A stretch of 64,000 nt of DNA from Actinotalea subterranea. Lineage in GTDB: Bacteria > Actinomycetota > Actinomycetes > Actinomycetales > Cellulomonadaceae. The stretch is taken from the NCBI RefSeq assembly GCF_008364845.1, contig NZ_VTTP01000011.1, positions 62,001 through 126,000 of the forward strand, given 5' to 3'. The notes under the pieces were generated by a model. The model was not told the origin of the DNA. It saw nothing but the letters and a program-made list of their open reading frames with translations, and ran no database searches. Every line of letters starts with the position of its first letter. The stretch's first letter is position 1. Shown piece after piece: positions 24,634 through 33,786 of the stretch. The translations under genes were made by a program, and so were the position numbers.

Positions 24634-25260
24634 GTGGTGTTCGAGCTCGATCCGTGCCGTGTGCATGCACCGACCGGGGAGCTCCTAGCCCGCGGGTTCG
24701 TCCGGGAGCACGGCGCGCACTCGCTGCTCGTGGAGGCGGAGCACTTCTCCGGGGGCTGGCTCGCGGAGGGCGACGACGCGGTCGTCGAGGTGCTGAGCGA
24801 CCACCGGGGCACGTGCACCTACGACGCCGTGGTCGCGTTCAGCGCGGCCGGTCGTATCGAGCTCCGGGACCTGAGGCTGCGCGAGGTGGTGCAGCAGCGC
24901 ACCGCCGTCCGCGTGCCCGTCGCGGTGCCGATCCACGTGACGCAGCGACTGGAGGGGACGGAGCTCGTCCCGCTCGACGAGCCGCTCGACATCCACGTGC
25001 TCGACGTGAGCGCGCACGGCATGCGGATCCGCTGCGCCCGCCAGATCGAGGCGGGGACGCGCCTGGCCGTGCGCTTCACGCAGTCCCGCGCCCCGCTGGA
25101 CCTCGTGGTGGAGGTGCTGCGGGCGCAGGAGCTGCGCGGGGAGTTCGCGCACGGCTGCCGCATCGTCGGAGCCTCGGAGCGTGTGACGGACGAGCTGTTC
25201 CGCTTCGTGCTCGACGAGCAGCGCCGCCAGCTCGCCCAGCGCTCCGAGCAGCGGGCCTAG
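24634..25260 (+). CDS. PilZ-domain protein
   Basis: Predicted c-di-GMP receptor of 208 aa. The first 85 residues form a YcgR-N-like beta domain. The PilZ domain starts with QQRTAVRVPV (RxxxR) and has DVSAHGMR ([D/N]xSxxG), so both ligand motifs are present. GTG 24634 has GGGAGG upstream. A TATAGT element at 24556-24561 is a fair -10, giving a leader of about 65 bases. No flagellar or pilus gene is near, so the output is unknown. It stands alone between the adenosyltransferase and the convergent helicase gene. Confidence 0.88.
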   Translation: MVFELDPCRVHAPTGELLARGFVREHGAHSLLVEAEHFSGGWLAEGDDAVVEVLSDHRGTCTYDAVVAFSAAGRIELRDLRLREVVQQRTAVRVPVAVPIHVTQRLEGTELVPLDEPLDIHVLDVSAHGMRIRCARQIEAGTRLAVRFTQSRAPLDLVVEVLRAQELRGEFAHGCRIVGASERVTDELFRFVLDEQRRQLAQRSEQRA

Positions 25261-25356
25261 GTACTCCTCAGCCCCTCGCCGCCCGTGCGGGAGGAGGCAG
25301 TCCCTGCCGCGGACCCGGTGCGCGGGAGGTGCGGGGCACCGGGTCCGGAGCGGGCG

Positions 25357-27180
25357 TCAGGCGTGCGCGGTGTCCGGCGTGGGACGCGGCGCACGGCGGG
25401 GCCGGCTGGACGGCGGCCGGTGCTGCGTCCCGGGGTGCGCCGTCGCGCGTGCGGCCGAGTGCCCGCGGGGGCCTTCGTCCACGCTGATGCGCAGGGGGCG
25501 GCCGGCGACCCGGGCGCCACCGATGCGACGGAACGCCTCGGGCGACAGCTCGCTGGTGATCTCCACGAGGCTGAAGCTCGCGAAGATGTCGATCTTGCCG
25601 AGGTCCTTGCCGGTCAGGCCGCCCTCGCCCGTGATGGCGCCGACGATCGCCTCGGGACGTGCGCCGTGCGTGTGACCGACGGCGACGCGGTACCGGGTTC
25701 CCGTGGTCGGGCGCCGGGCGGCCGTGCGGGCGCGCTCCTCGCTCGTGAAGGAGATCCGGCCGTCGTCCGTGCGCCCCGCGCCGCGGGCGTGCTGCAGCGG
25801 GCTCTGCTCGAGCTCCTCGGCGGCCTGCGCCAACGGGCCGGCGTCACCGACGGCGAGGGCGGCCAGGACGGCGGCGAGCTCGGTCGCGGCCATCCCGCTC
25901 TCCGCGATGAAGGTCGCGACGGCGGACCGGTACATGTCGAGGCGACCGGCCTCGCGGCGGTCCGTCGCGCGGGCCAGGAGGGCCGTGACGCGGTGCGCGG
26001 ACACGTCGGCGGGGGACGGGACGGCGACCTCCTCGAGCTTCTGGCGGATCGTGCGCTCGATCGCCCGCAGACGACCCTGCTCGTTGGGGGTGACGAACGT
26101 CAGGGCCCGTCCGGTGCGTCCGGCGCGGCCGGTACGCCCGATGCGGTGGACGTACGCCTCGGGCTCGGTCGGGACGTCGAAGTTGACGACGAGGCCCACC
26201 CGGTCGACGTCGAGCCCGCGGGCTGCGACGTCGGTCGCGACGAGGATGTCGAGCGACCCGGCGCGCAGGCGCTCGACGATCTTCTCGCGGTCCTTCTGCG
26301 CGACGTCACCCGAGATGGTCGCGGCGGACATGCCCTTGTCGATCAGCGCCGTGCCGACCTCCTCGGCCGCCCCGCGGGTGCGGGTGAAGACGATCGCCGC
26401 GTCGGCGTCGGACGTGGCGAGCACGCGGGCGAGCGCCCCGATCTTGTGACGGAACGGCACCACCGCGTACGTCTGCTGGACGTTGGTCACCGTGGACGAC
26501 TGCCGCGAGACGGCGATCTGGACGGGGTTCCGCAGGTGCTGCGCGGCGACGCGGACGATGGGCGGCGGCATGGTCGCGGAGAACAGGGCGACCTGACGCT
26601 CGGCGGGCGCGTAGCCGAAGACCTTGTCGACGTCCTCTGCGAAGCCCATGCGGAGCATCTCGTCGGCCTCGTCCAGGACGAGCATCCGCACGTTGTCCAG
26701 GCGCATCGAGCGACGCTCGAGGTGGTCGATGACGCGGCCGGGGGTGCCGACGACGATCTGGGCGCCACGTGCCAGGGCGCGCTGCTGGGGCAGGAAGGGC
26801 GCGCCACCGTAGACGGCGACGATCTCGAGCCCGCCGACGTGCTTGGCGAACGTGTCGAGGGCCTCGGCGACCTGCATCGCGAGCTCGCGCGTCGGGGTCA
26901 GGACGAGCCCCTGCACCTTGCCCATCGTCGGGTCGACCGCAGCGAGCATGGGCAGGCCGAACGCCGCCGTCTTGCCCGTGCCCGTCTGGGCGACACCGGT
27001 GATGTCGCGCCCGCCCAGGAGCGCCGGGATCGCGGCGGACTGGATGGGGGTGGGCCGCGTGAAGCCGAGGTCGAGCACCGCGCGCAGGAGCGGCTCGGGC
27101 AGGCCCAGGTCGATGAGGTCGAGCTCGGGCGCACCGTCCGGGCTCGTGCGGGCAGCGTCGGGCGTGGGGGCAGCAGACAT
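25357..27180 (-). CDS. DEAD-box RNA helicase, DeaD/CsdA-like
   Basis: ATP-dependent RNA helicase (607 aa) acting in ribosome assembly and mRNA turnover, often cold-induced. Motifs run in order: TPIQ (Q), AQTGTGKTA (I), PTRELA (Ia), DEAD (II), SAT (III) and HRIGRTGR (VI). A DbpA-type RNA-binding domain follows (KIDIFASFSLVEI, then RRIGGARVAGRPLRI), then a basic Arg/Pro/His-rich tail. ATG 27180 is taken. The spacer upstream (27181-27474) has TAGACT on the minus strand at 27354-27359, which would give a leader of about 165 bases. Long leaders are common for such helicase genes. No gene is seen in that spacer. Confidence 0.94.
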   Translation of the reverse strand: MSAAPTPDAARTSPDGAPELDLIDLGLPEPLLRAVLDLGFTRPTPIQSAAIPALLGGRDITGVAQTGTGKTAAFGLPMLAAVDPTMGKVQGLVLTPTRELAMQVAEALDTFAKHVGGLEIVAVYGGAPFLPQQRALARGAQIVVGTPGRVIDHLERRSMRLDNVRMLVLDEADEMLRMGFAEDVDKVFGYAPAERQVALFSATMPPPIVRVAAQHLRNPVQIAVSRQSSTVTNVQQTYAVVPFRHKIGALARVLATSDADAAIVFTRTRGAAEEVGTALIDKGMSAATISGDVAQKDREKIVERLRAGSLDILVATDVAARGLDVDRVGLVVNFDVPTEPEAYVHRIGRTGRAGRTGRALTFVTPNEQGRLRAIERTIRQKLEEVAVPSPADVSAHRVTALLARATDRREAGRLDMYRSAVATFIAESGMAATELAAVLAALAVGDAGPLAQAAEELEQSPLQHARGAGRTDDGRISFTSEERARTAARRPTTGTRYRVAVGHTHGARPEAIVGAITGEGGLTGKDLGKIDIFASFSLVEITSELSPEAFRRIGGARVAGRPLRISVDEGPRGHSAARATAHPGTQHRPPSSRPRRAPRPTPDTAHA

Positions 27181-27474
27181 GGGGGATCCCGTCGGTCGTC
27201 GAGGTGGGAGCGAGGACGGCGGTGCCGTCGACCGTCGCAGTCCCGAACTCTCGATCGGCCGGCACGGGGCCGGCTGCACACAGCCGCCGCGGCGATCAGG
27301 CCCGGCGGTCACACACAGGGAGGAGCGACGTACTCCAAGGGGTTTGCACGGGAAGTCTACGCGACGGAGCGTCCGTCGCCCTCGGGCGCCGCGCGTGACG
27401 CCCGACACAGGCGGTCGGTGACGACGCCCAGGGGGCCCGCGGACAGCGTCCGGGCAGCACCCTTGTGGGGCCGC

Positions 27475-29031
27475 CTACCAGCCTGCGACCTTGTAGTCCT
27501 TGAGGAATACTCCGTGCACGTCCTCACCGTTCTCGCCGCGCACGATCGGGTCGTACACACGCGCAGCGCCGTCGACGAGGTCGAGCGGGGCGTGGAAGCC
27601 CTCCTCGGCGAGGCGCACCTTCGTCGGGTGCGGCCGCTCGTCCGTGATCCACCCGGTGTCGACGCTCGTCATGAGGATCCCGTCGGCGAGGAGCTCGGCG
27701 GCGCTCGTGCGCGTGAGCATGTTGACGGCTGCCTTCGCCATGTTGGTGTGCGGGTGTCCTGGACCCTTGTAGCCGCGGGAGAACACGCCCTCCATCGCGG
27801 AGACGTTGACGACGTAGGTGCGGCGGGCCGGGGACGCGGCGAGCGCCGGGCGCAGCCGGCTGACCAGGATGAACGGTGCCGTCTCGTTGCAGAGCTGCAC
27901 CTCGAGCATCTCGAGCGGGTCGACCTGGTCGACCGTCGCGACCCAGCTGTTGCTGTCGTGGAGGTCGGGGAGCAGGCCGCCGGCGTCGATCGCGTCGCCC
28001 CTGGCCATGCGCGCGAGCGACGACGACCCGCCGGCGAGAGCCTGGGCCGTCAGGTGGTCCGCGTGCGCCACGGCGAGCGCCCGGGCACTGCCGGGCGCCG
28101 CGTCGTCGTCGTGGTGCGCGACCGCGCCCGAGCCGATCGACCTGACGAGCGCCGCAGGGTGCGCGTCGCTCGCGTGCTCGAAGGTGACGAGGTGCGGCAG
28201 CGGGCCCTCGGGCAGGGGCGCGCGCTCGGCCTCGACGAGCGGGGCGTAGGCGCCTGCGGACCGCCGCACGGTCTGCGCCGCGTTGTTGATGAGGATGTCC
28301 AGCGGTCCGGCGGCAGCCACCTCGTCGGCCAGCGCGACGACCTGGGCCGGGTCACGCAGGTCCAGGCCGACCACGGTCAGGCGGTGCAGCCACTCGGCGC
28401 TGTCGGGCATGGCCGTGAACCGGCGCACGGCGTCCCGGGGGAACCGCGTCGTCACGGTGGTGTGCGCGCCGTCGCGCAGGAGCCGCAGCGCGATGTACAT
28501 GCCGATCTTCGCCCGGCCGCCGGTCAGCAACGCGCGCCGTCCCGTGAGGTCGGTCCGTGCGTCCCGCTTGGCGTGGTTGAGGGCGGCGCACGCAGGGCAC
28601 AGCTGGTGGTAGAAGGCGTCGACGGCCGTGTAGAGCTCCTTGCAGACGTAGCACGCGCGCGGACGACGCAGGGTCCCGGCACTCGCGCCGCGCGTCTGGG
28701 AGATCAGGGGCAGACCCGCCGTCTCGTCGTCGATGCGCTGCGGCGAGCCGGTCGCGGTCGCGGCCACGACGGCGGCGTCCGCGGCGCTGATGGCGGCGCG
28801 CCGGTCGAGGCGGCGCTGCTTCTTGACCGCCTTGAACAGGCGCGCGGTGGCGCGGCGCAGCGCGAGGGCGTCGGGGTGGTCGGCGGGCAGCAGGGACGCC
28901 TCGGCGAGCACGGCGAGCGCGCGCTCGAGCTCTGCGGGGTCGATGCGCGGCGTCGCTCCGTCCGTCGGGTCATCGACGTGGTGGTCGCCGTCCATCGGCG
29001 GGGAGGCGGGGGGCTGCACGGTCGTCGTCAT
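27475..29031 (-). CDS. Short-chain dehydrogenase-like protein with N-terminal zinc ribbon
   Basis: Protein of 518 aa, far longer than a 250-aa SDR. Residues 1-125 are a helical, charged region. A CYVC...CPAC pair (about 128-150) looks like a zinc ribbon. The Rossmann domain follows with LLTGGRAKIGMYIALRLL (a TGGxxxIG loop) and ILINNAAQT (NNAG-like). The catalytic serine segment NVSAMEG is present, but the YxxxK position reads TNMAK, so the usual tyrosine is replaced. An insertion of about 120 residues separates NNAAQ from the serine strand. ATG 29031 has GAGG just upstream. It is divergent from a DUF6421 gene over 128 bases. The substrate is unknown. Confidence 0.82.
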   Translation of the reverse strand: MTTTVQPPASPPMDGDHHVDDPTDGATPRIDPAELERALAVLAEASLLPADHPDALALRRATARLFKAVKKQRRLDRRAAISAADAAVVAATATGSPQRIDDETAGLPLISQTRGASAGTLRRPRACYVCKELYTAVDAFYHQLCPACAALNHAKRDARTDLTGRRALLTGGRAKIGMYIALRLLRDGAHTTVTTRFPRDAVRRFTAMPDSAEWLHRLTVVGLDLRDPAQVVALADEVAAAGPLDILINNAAQTVRRSAGAYAPLVEAERAPLPEGPLPHLVTFEHASDAHPAALVRSIGSGAVAHHDDDAAPGSARALAVAHADHLTAQALAGGSSSLARMARGDAIDAGGLLPDLHDSNSWVATVDQVDPLEMLEVQLCNETAPFILVSRLRPALAASPARRTYVVNVSAMEGVFSRGYKGPGHPHTNMAKAAVNMLTRTSAAELLADGILMTSVDTGWITDERPHPTKVRLAEEGFHAPLDLVDGAARVYDPIVRGENGEDVHGVFLKDYKVAGW

Positions 29032-29070
29032 GTCCTCGGTCCGGGTTCTGCGGGCGGTGGCGCCCGGAGC

Positions 29071-29119
29071 ACTCTACGCAGCGCACCCGTTGACCGGCCC
29101 GGAGGAGCGACCGTACCGT
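29071..29119. promoter_or_regulatory. Back-to-back promoters of the SDR and DUF6421 genes
   Basis: Rightward: TTGACC (29090-29095), 18 bases, TACCGT (29114-29119), which would start RNA about 35 bases before the DUF6421 ATG. Leftward: TAGAGT on the minus strand (29071-29076) is a fair -10 for the SDR gene; its -35 is weak. The two promoters face away from each other within 50 bases, so one regulator could control both. Confidence 0.5.
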
Positions 29120-29159
29120 GCAGTAGCTTTCGGCCGTCGCGAGAGGGTGGGGCACGATC

Positions 29160-31052
29160 ATGGGTCGGTTTCCGCAGGTCAGGTGGGCGGCTTCGGCCCT
29201 GACACGCACCGAGGGCGCCGCGCCCCTCACGCTCGAGGAGCCGCCGGACGTGCTCGTGCTGAGCCCCGGCGCCTCGCTCGGACCGCAGGAGGCGGACGCC
29301 CTCGCCGGGGGAGCGGGCCTCGTCGTCGTCGGAGCCGGGCCATGGGCTCCGGAGATCGTCGACCTCGTCGCCCGCTACGGCGTCCTCGTGCGCCCGGGCG
29401 CCTCGGAGCCCACGGCGATCGTGCCCGACCGGGCGTCCTGCACCGGCGTGACGCGGGAGGACCTCGTGGCGCGCGTCGTCGACCTCGAGGGCACCGTCGA
29501 CGCCCACCTCGAGGCGGGGGCCACCGGGGCCGCGCCCTTCCTGCGCACGCCCGCCGGGACGGTCGTGGGTGTCGTCGGCGCCCGCGCCGGCGACGGGGCC
29601 CGCGCGGCCGTCGTCGCCGCCGACCTGCGCGAGGGCGGGTCCGCCCGGCACCTGCTGCACAACCTGACGACGTGGTGCGCACCGGCCGCGCAGGGCCCCA
29701 CCGGCGACGACGCCGTCGGACCCAGGCCCACCTCGGCCCCCGCCGTCGAGCACCCCGCGTGGCACGACCTCAAGGCGGCGGTGGCCGAGCTCCAGCCACT
29801 GCAGGCGCAGGACGGGTCCGTGCCCGTCGAGGGGGACCGGGCGCGCGCCGCCGACCTCGTGCGGCGGGTCGCCGACGACGTCGCGGCCCTGAGCCCCCTG
29901 TTCCCGCACGACGGGACCTACCTCGCGGCCCTGGGGACCGATCTGCGGCGATGGGCCGACGAGGGCATGGGGGTGCCGGACTTCCTCGACTCGCTCGTGG
30001 CGTTCCAGCCCCAGGAGCAGCGCGTCGACGGCCTCCAGCACCTCGTCGTGTTCCCGATGTACACGCAGAACGGGAGCCGCGACCGCCACCTCGAGGCGGT
30101 GGTCGTCGAGGTCATCTGGCCCCGGTTCGTCGCGGACCTCGAGGCCGGCGACTACTCGAACCGCCTCTTCGTGCCCATCCGGTTCGTGGACTTCACCGCG
30201 GGCTACGACACCAACTCGGCGGTGCTGTTCCCGGAGACCGTCGCTATGCGGTCCGTGCCCACGTTCACGTGGGGCGCGATCTTCGCCGACCGGGAGGCGG
30301 CGCGCTTCCGACGGGTCGTCCGTGCGGCCGCGGACACGACGGGGCTGAGCCTGCCGCCCGACGCCGCCCGGCTGCTCGCGGACCAGCAGCTCGCGGAAGA
30401 GACGTTCGTCATGTGGGACCTGATCCACGACCGGACGCACATGCGCGGCGACCTCCCCTTCGACCCCTTCATGATCAAGCAGCGCATGCCCTTCTTCCTG
30501 TACGCGCTCGAGGAGCTGCGGTGCGACCTCACGGCGTTCCGCGAGGCGGTCGCGCTCGAGAAGGCCGGGGTCGAGCACGCCCGCCTCGTCCAGTACGCGG
30601 TGATCTTCGACCGCATCTTCCGCTTCGCCATCACCGGCTCACGCGTGCGCAACTACGACGGGCTCGGCGGCCAGCTGCTCTTCGCCTGGCTGCACCAGCA
30701 CCACGTCCTGCACTGGACCGACAACCGGTTGAGCATCGACTGGGCGGAGGTGCCCGAGGTCGTGCTGGCCCTCGGCCGCCAGATCGAGGACCTGTACTGG
30801 CGCTCGATCGACCGGCCGAAGATCGCCCACTGGCTCGCCGCCTACGAGCTCGTCGCGACGACCGTCACGCCGCACCCCGCGTCGACCTGGGCGAAGGGCC
30901 CCGACGCCCTGCCCCTGACGGGACCGCTCAAGGAGATGACCGACGCCGTGCTCCCGGACGAGTTCCCCCTGTCGATGTTCTTCGAGGCGTTGACCCGCAG
31001 GATCGGGGACGTGGTGGACTCGACGGCGGGCATCACCGGGACCACAGCCTGA
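29160..31052 (+). CDS. DUF6421 family protein
   Basis: Soluble protein of 630 aa of the DUF6421 type, which has no established function as far as I know. ATG 29160 is preceded by AGAGGG. The N-terminal 190 residues vary and contain Rossmann-like strands (LVVVGAGPW). The C-terminal 400 residues look like the conserved core: VFPMYTQNGSRDRHLEAV, FTAGYDTNSAVLFPETVAM, MWDLIHDRTHMRGDLPFDPF and an ALEELRCDL helix. The HDRTHMRGD segment with nearby Glu/Asp could bind a metal (HxxxH), but this is only suggestive. It shares a promoter region with the zinc-ribbon SDR gene, and the pair may act on one pathway. Confidence 0.75.
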   Translation: MGRFPQVRWAASALTRTEGAAPLTLEEPPDVLVLSPGASLGPQEADALAGGAGLVVVGAGPWAPEIVDLVARYGVLVRPGASEPTAIVPDRASCTGVTREDLVARVVDLEGTVDAHLEAGATGAAPFLRTPAGTVVGVVGARAGDGARAAVVAADLREGGSARHLLHNLTTWCAPAAQGPTGDDAVGPRPTSAPAVEHPAWHDLKAAVAELQPLQAQDGSVPVEGDRARAADLVRRVADDVAALSPLFPHDGTYLAALGTDLRRWADEGMGVPDFLDSLVAFQPQEQRVDGLQHLVVFPMYTQNGSRDRHLEAVVVEVIWPRFVADLEAGDYSNRLFVPIRFVDFTAGYDTNSAVLFPETVAMRSVPTFTWGAIFADREAARFRRVVRAAADTTGLSLPPDAARLLADQQLAEETFVMWDLIHDRTHMRGDLPFDPFMIKQRMPFFLYALEELRCDLTAFREAVALEKAGVEHARLVQYAVIFDRIFRFAITGSRVRNYDGLGGQLLFAWLHQHHVLHWTDNRLSIDWAEVPEVVLALGRQIEDLYWRSIDRPKIAHWLAAYELVATTVTPHPASTWAKGPDALPLTGPLKEMTDAVLPDEFPLSMFFEALTRRIGDVVDSTAGITGTTA

Positions 31053-31140
31053 GCGGGGACGACCAGGGCACGGCGCCGGGCCCACGCCCGACGGACGGGC
31101 CCGCACCGGCGCGACCGCTCGCGATGGCAGGATGCTCGAC

Positions 31141-32187
31141 GTGACGATCCACGACACCGCCACGCGCGGCTTCGCCTCCGACAACTACGCCGGCGTCCAC
31201 CCCGAGGTCCTCGCGGCCCTCGCGGCGGCCAACGGCGGCCACCAGATCGCGTACGGCGAGGACGTCTACACGGCGCGCCTGCACGAGGTGATGGCCGAGC
31301 ACATGGGCCGCCCGGTCGAGGTCTTCCCGGTCTTCAACGGCACGGGCGCGAACGTCCTGTCGCTCCAGTCGATGCTCCCGCCGTGGGGCGCCGCGATCTG
31401 CGCGGAGACCGCGCACATCAACACCGACGAGAACGCCGCGCCGGAGCGCGTCGCGGGCATCAAGCTCCTCACGGTCCCGACGCCCGACGGCAAGCTCACG
31501 CCCGAGCTCGTCGACCGGCAGGCGTGGGGGTGGGGCGACGAGCACCGCGCTCAGCCCCTCGTCGTCTCCGTCACCCAGACCACCGAGCTCGGGACGTGCT
31601 ACACGCCGCAGGAGATCGCGGCCCTGTGCGAGCACGCCCACGCCGCGGGCATGCGGGTGCACCTGGACGGCGCCCGGATCGCCAACGCGGCCGCCTCGCT
31701 CGGCCTGCCGATCCGGGCCTTCACGGCCGACGTGGGCGTCGACGTCGTGTCCTTCGGCGGCACCAAGAACGGCCTGCTCGGGGCCGAGGCCGTCGTCGTG
31801 CTCGACCCCGAGGCGTCCACCGGCCTGCCGTACCTGCGCAAGATGAACATGCAGCTCGCGTCCAAGATGCGCTTCATCTCCGCCCAGCTCGTCACGCTCC
31901 TCGAGGGCGACCTGTGGCTCCGCTCAGCCCAGCACGCGAACGCCATGGCGCTCCGGCTGCGCGACGCCGTGCAGGGCCTGCCGGGCGTCGAGGTCGTGCG
32001 GCCCGTGCAGGCCAACGCGGTGTTCGCGGTGCTGCCGCGCGCCGCCGCCGACCGCCTCCGCGAACGCTTCCGCTTCTACGACTGGGACGTCGCGACCGGC
32101 GAGGTGCGCTGGATGTGCGCGTTCGACACGACGGAGGCGGACGTGGACGCGTTCGCGGCGGCCCTCGCCCAGGAGCTCGCGCGCTGA
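31141..32187 (+). CDS. Low-specificity L-threonine aldolase
   Basis: PLP enzyme (348 aa) that splits threonine and allo-threonine to glycine and acetaldehyde. The fold-type I features are present: FASDNYAGVHPEVL at the N-terminus, HLDGARIANAA with the aspartate for the pyridine nitrogen, and SFGGTKNGLLGAEA with the PLP lysine. I choose GTG 31141 over the in-frame ATG 31132 because CAGGAT (31128-31133) lies seven bases before it as a -10 for a leaderless mRNA, and family members begin at this point. It converges on the App1 gene; a GGAACCCGGGTTCC palindrome lies between the two ends. Confidence 0.9.
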   Translation: MTIHDTATRGFASDNYAGVHPEVLAALAAANGGHQIAYGEDVYTARLHEVMAEHMGRPVEVFPVFNGTGANVLSLQSMLPPWGAAICAETAHINTDENAAPERVAGIKLLTVPTPDGKLTPELVDRQAWGWGDEHRAQPLVVSVTQTTELGTCYTPQEIAALCEHAHAAGMRVHLDGARIANAAASLGLPIRAFTADVGVDVVSFGGTKNGLLGAEAVVVLDPEASTGLPYLRKMNMQLASKMRFISAQLVTLLEGDLWLRSAQHANAMALRLRDAVQGLPGVEVVRPVQANAVFAVLPRAAADRLRERFRFYDWDVATGEVRWMCAFDTTEADVDAFAAALAQELAR

Positions 32188-32215
32188 CCCGTCCCGACCC
32201 CGGGAACCCGGGTTC

Positions 32216-33304
32216 CTACAGGATCCCGGCGTCGATGAGGCGCAGCGCGATCTCGTGGCCGTCGGCGCCGTGCACGACCACGGGCCCTGCCGCGCGTCGG
32301 GCGACGTCCTCGTCCTCCGCGGGCGCCGGCGTGCCGTGCGCGAGGAGCTGCTCCGCGGGCGTGAGCTCACGGATCGCGACCAGCGCGACCCGGCCGGGGT
32401 GCTCGGACGCGATGTCGCCGTAGATCTGCGGGTCGTGCTGGCCGTCGTCGCCCACCAGGACCCAGCGCACCTGCGGGAGCTCGCGCATGAGGCGGCGCAG
32501 GCTCTCGCGCTTGTGGTCCTGCCCGCTGCGGAACCACCCGGTGTTCGTGGGACCCCAGTCCGTGAGCAGCAGCGGCCCGCCCGGGTAGCCGTTGCGCTCC
32601 AGGAACCGGCGTAGCGCGGGCGCGACGTTCCACGCGCCGGTGGAGAGGTAGAACGTGGGAGCGCCCGGGTTCGCGGCACCCCAGCGTCGGTAGAGCTCGG
32701 CCATCCCGGGGACCACGCGGCGCGCGCTCTCGTGCAGCACCATGCTGTTCCAGGCCGCGAGCAGCGGCCGTGGGAGGGCGGTCACCATGACCGTGTCGTC
32801 GATGTCGCTCACCAGGGCCGTGCGCTGCTCCGGCCCGACGACGAGGACCCGCGCCGTGCTCGTCTGCCCGCCGAGGCCGACGTGGACGTCGTGCCAGCCG
32901 GGCTCGAGACTGCTCTCGAGGACCGTGTCGACGTACCCGCCGCGGTCGGCCACGACCTCGTGCGTCACCCCGCCGACCGTGACCTCCACGCGGGCGCCCG
33001 GGACCTGCGCCGTGAGGAAGCTGCGCCATCCCCGGACGGCACGGCGCGACGACGCCGGGTCGCGCTCGGCAACCTCCGACGCCCGCGTGCCCGGGGGAGC
33101 CAGGAGGGCGCGCGCCATGATCCGTACCCAGCCGGGAGCGCCGTAGCCCGTGTACGGCTCGACGCGCGGCGCCCAGTCACGTCGCCGGAGGAAGCCGGCC
33201 ACGGCGGCGTTGACGGCGTCCTCGAGCCGGGCCGCCCGGTGGGGGCGGCTCGAGCTCGAGGTGCGGGTCTGCGACGGTGTGCTCACGCGGCCACAGTGTG
33301 GCAC
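32216..33304 (-). CDS. App1-type phosphatase (DUF2183, HAD-like)
   Basis: Putative phosphatidate-type phosphatase of 362 aa. The HAD motif I is SDIDDTVMVT (D167xD169xT171). Motif II-like YLSTGAWNV and LTDWGPTNTGWF, and the later VGDDGQHDPQIY, are those of App1/DUF2183 proteins. An N-terminal beta-rich domain (about 95-160) precedes the catalytic half. GTG 33304 has GGGAGG five bases upstream and is better placed than GTG 33286. No signal peptide is seen, so it should act in the cytoplasm. Yeast App1 is a phosphatidate phosphatase; the bacterial substrate is not established. Confidence 0.85.
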   Translation of the reverse strand: MPHCGRVSTPSQTRTSSSSRPHRAARLEDAVNAAVAGFLRRRDWAPRVEPYTGYGAPGWVRIMARALLAPPGTRASEVAERDPASSRRAVRGWRSFLTAQVPGARVEVTVGGVTHEVVADRGGYVDTVLESSLEPGWHDVHVGLGGQTSTARVLVVGPEQRTALVSDIDDTVMVTALPRPLLAAWNSMVLHESARRVVPGMAELYRRWGAANPGAPTFYLSTGAWNVAPALRRFLERNGYPGGPLLLTDWGPTNTGWFRSGQDHKRESLRRLMRELPQVRWVLVGDDGQHDPQIYGDIASEHPGRVALVAIRELTPAEQLLAHGTPAPAEDEDVARRAAGPVVVHGADGHEIALRLIDAGIL

Positions 33305-33347
33305 CGGGCCTCCCGGCCCGCAGCCCGAGTGCGTCGCGAGCGGGCGC

Positions 33348-33680
33348 TCAGCCGATCTTCGCGACCGTCATGAGGACGGCGCTGTCCTCGAGCGCGCGCA
33401 TCGAGCTGCGCGTCCGCGGCACGATGAGCAGGTCACCAGCCGATCCCTCCCAGGAGATCGTGCCCGTCGAGAGGCGGATGCGGCCGGTCAGCACGTGGAC
33501 GGTCGCCTCGCCGGGGTTCTCGTAGTCGTCCGTGGCGCGGTCCGCGCACAGGGCGATGACGGTCTGCCGGAGCACCTTCTCGTGACCGCCGTGCACGGTC
33601 TTGGCGCTGCGCCCGCTGGACGCGCGGCGGGCGGCCTCGAGCTGTGTGCGGGCGAGAGCGGTCAGCGACGACTTCTCCAT
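33348..33680 (-). CDS. Cupin-fold protein
   Basis: Small beta-barrel protein of 110 aa from ATG 33680 (GAAGGG upstream). It contains EATVHVLTGRIRLS and GDLLIVPRTRSSMRALEDSAVLMTV, the two cupin motif regions. Metal-ligand histidines are sparse: the first motif has one His and the second none, so it may not bind a metal. It lies alone on the minus strand between App1 and the divergent LLM oxidoreductase. The function cannot be named beyond the fold. Confidence 0.75.
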   Translation of the reverse strand: MEKSSLTALARTQLEAARRASSGRSAKTVHGGHEKVLRQTVIALCADRATDDYENPGEATVHVLTGRIRLSTGTISWEGSAGDLLIVPRTRSSMRALEDSAVLMTVAKIG

Positions 33681-33786
33681 GACGGGGCCCTTCATCGGTG
33701 CGGCGTGGTCGTCAGCATAGGCGTGCGCACGGCGGCCCGTCCGGCCCCGCCGCGCGGGCCGCCGTGCCCGTTGGTAGACAGGGCCG

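Noticed and set aside
25285-29202. Open frame of about 1300 codons on the plus strand opposite the helicase and SDR genes
   Set aside because: It spans two conserved minus-strand genes and their spacer, which no real gene would do; composition is that of antisense reading.
32203-32216. GGAACCCGGGTTCC palindrome between threonine aldolase and App1 genes
   Set aside because: It is a perfect dyad but without a loop or T-run, so it is a poor terminator, and at a convergent junction it is not an obvious operator.
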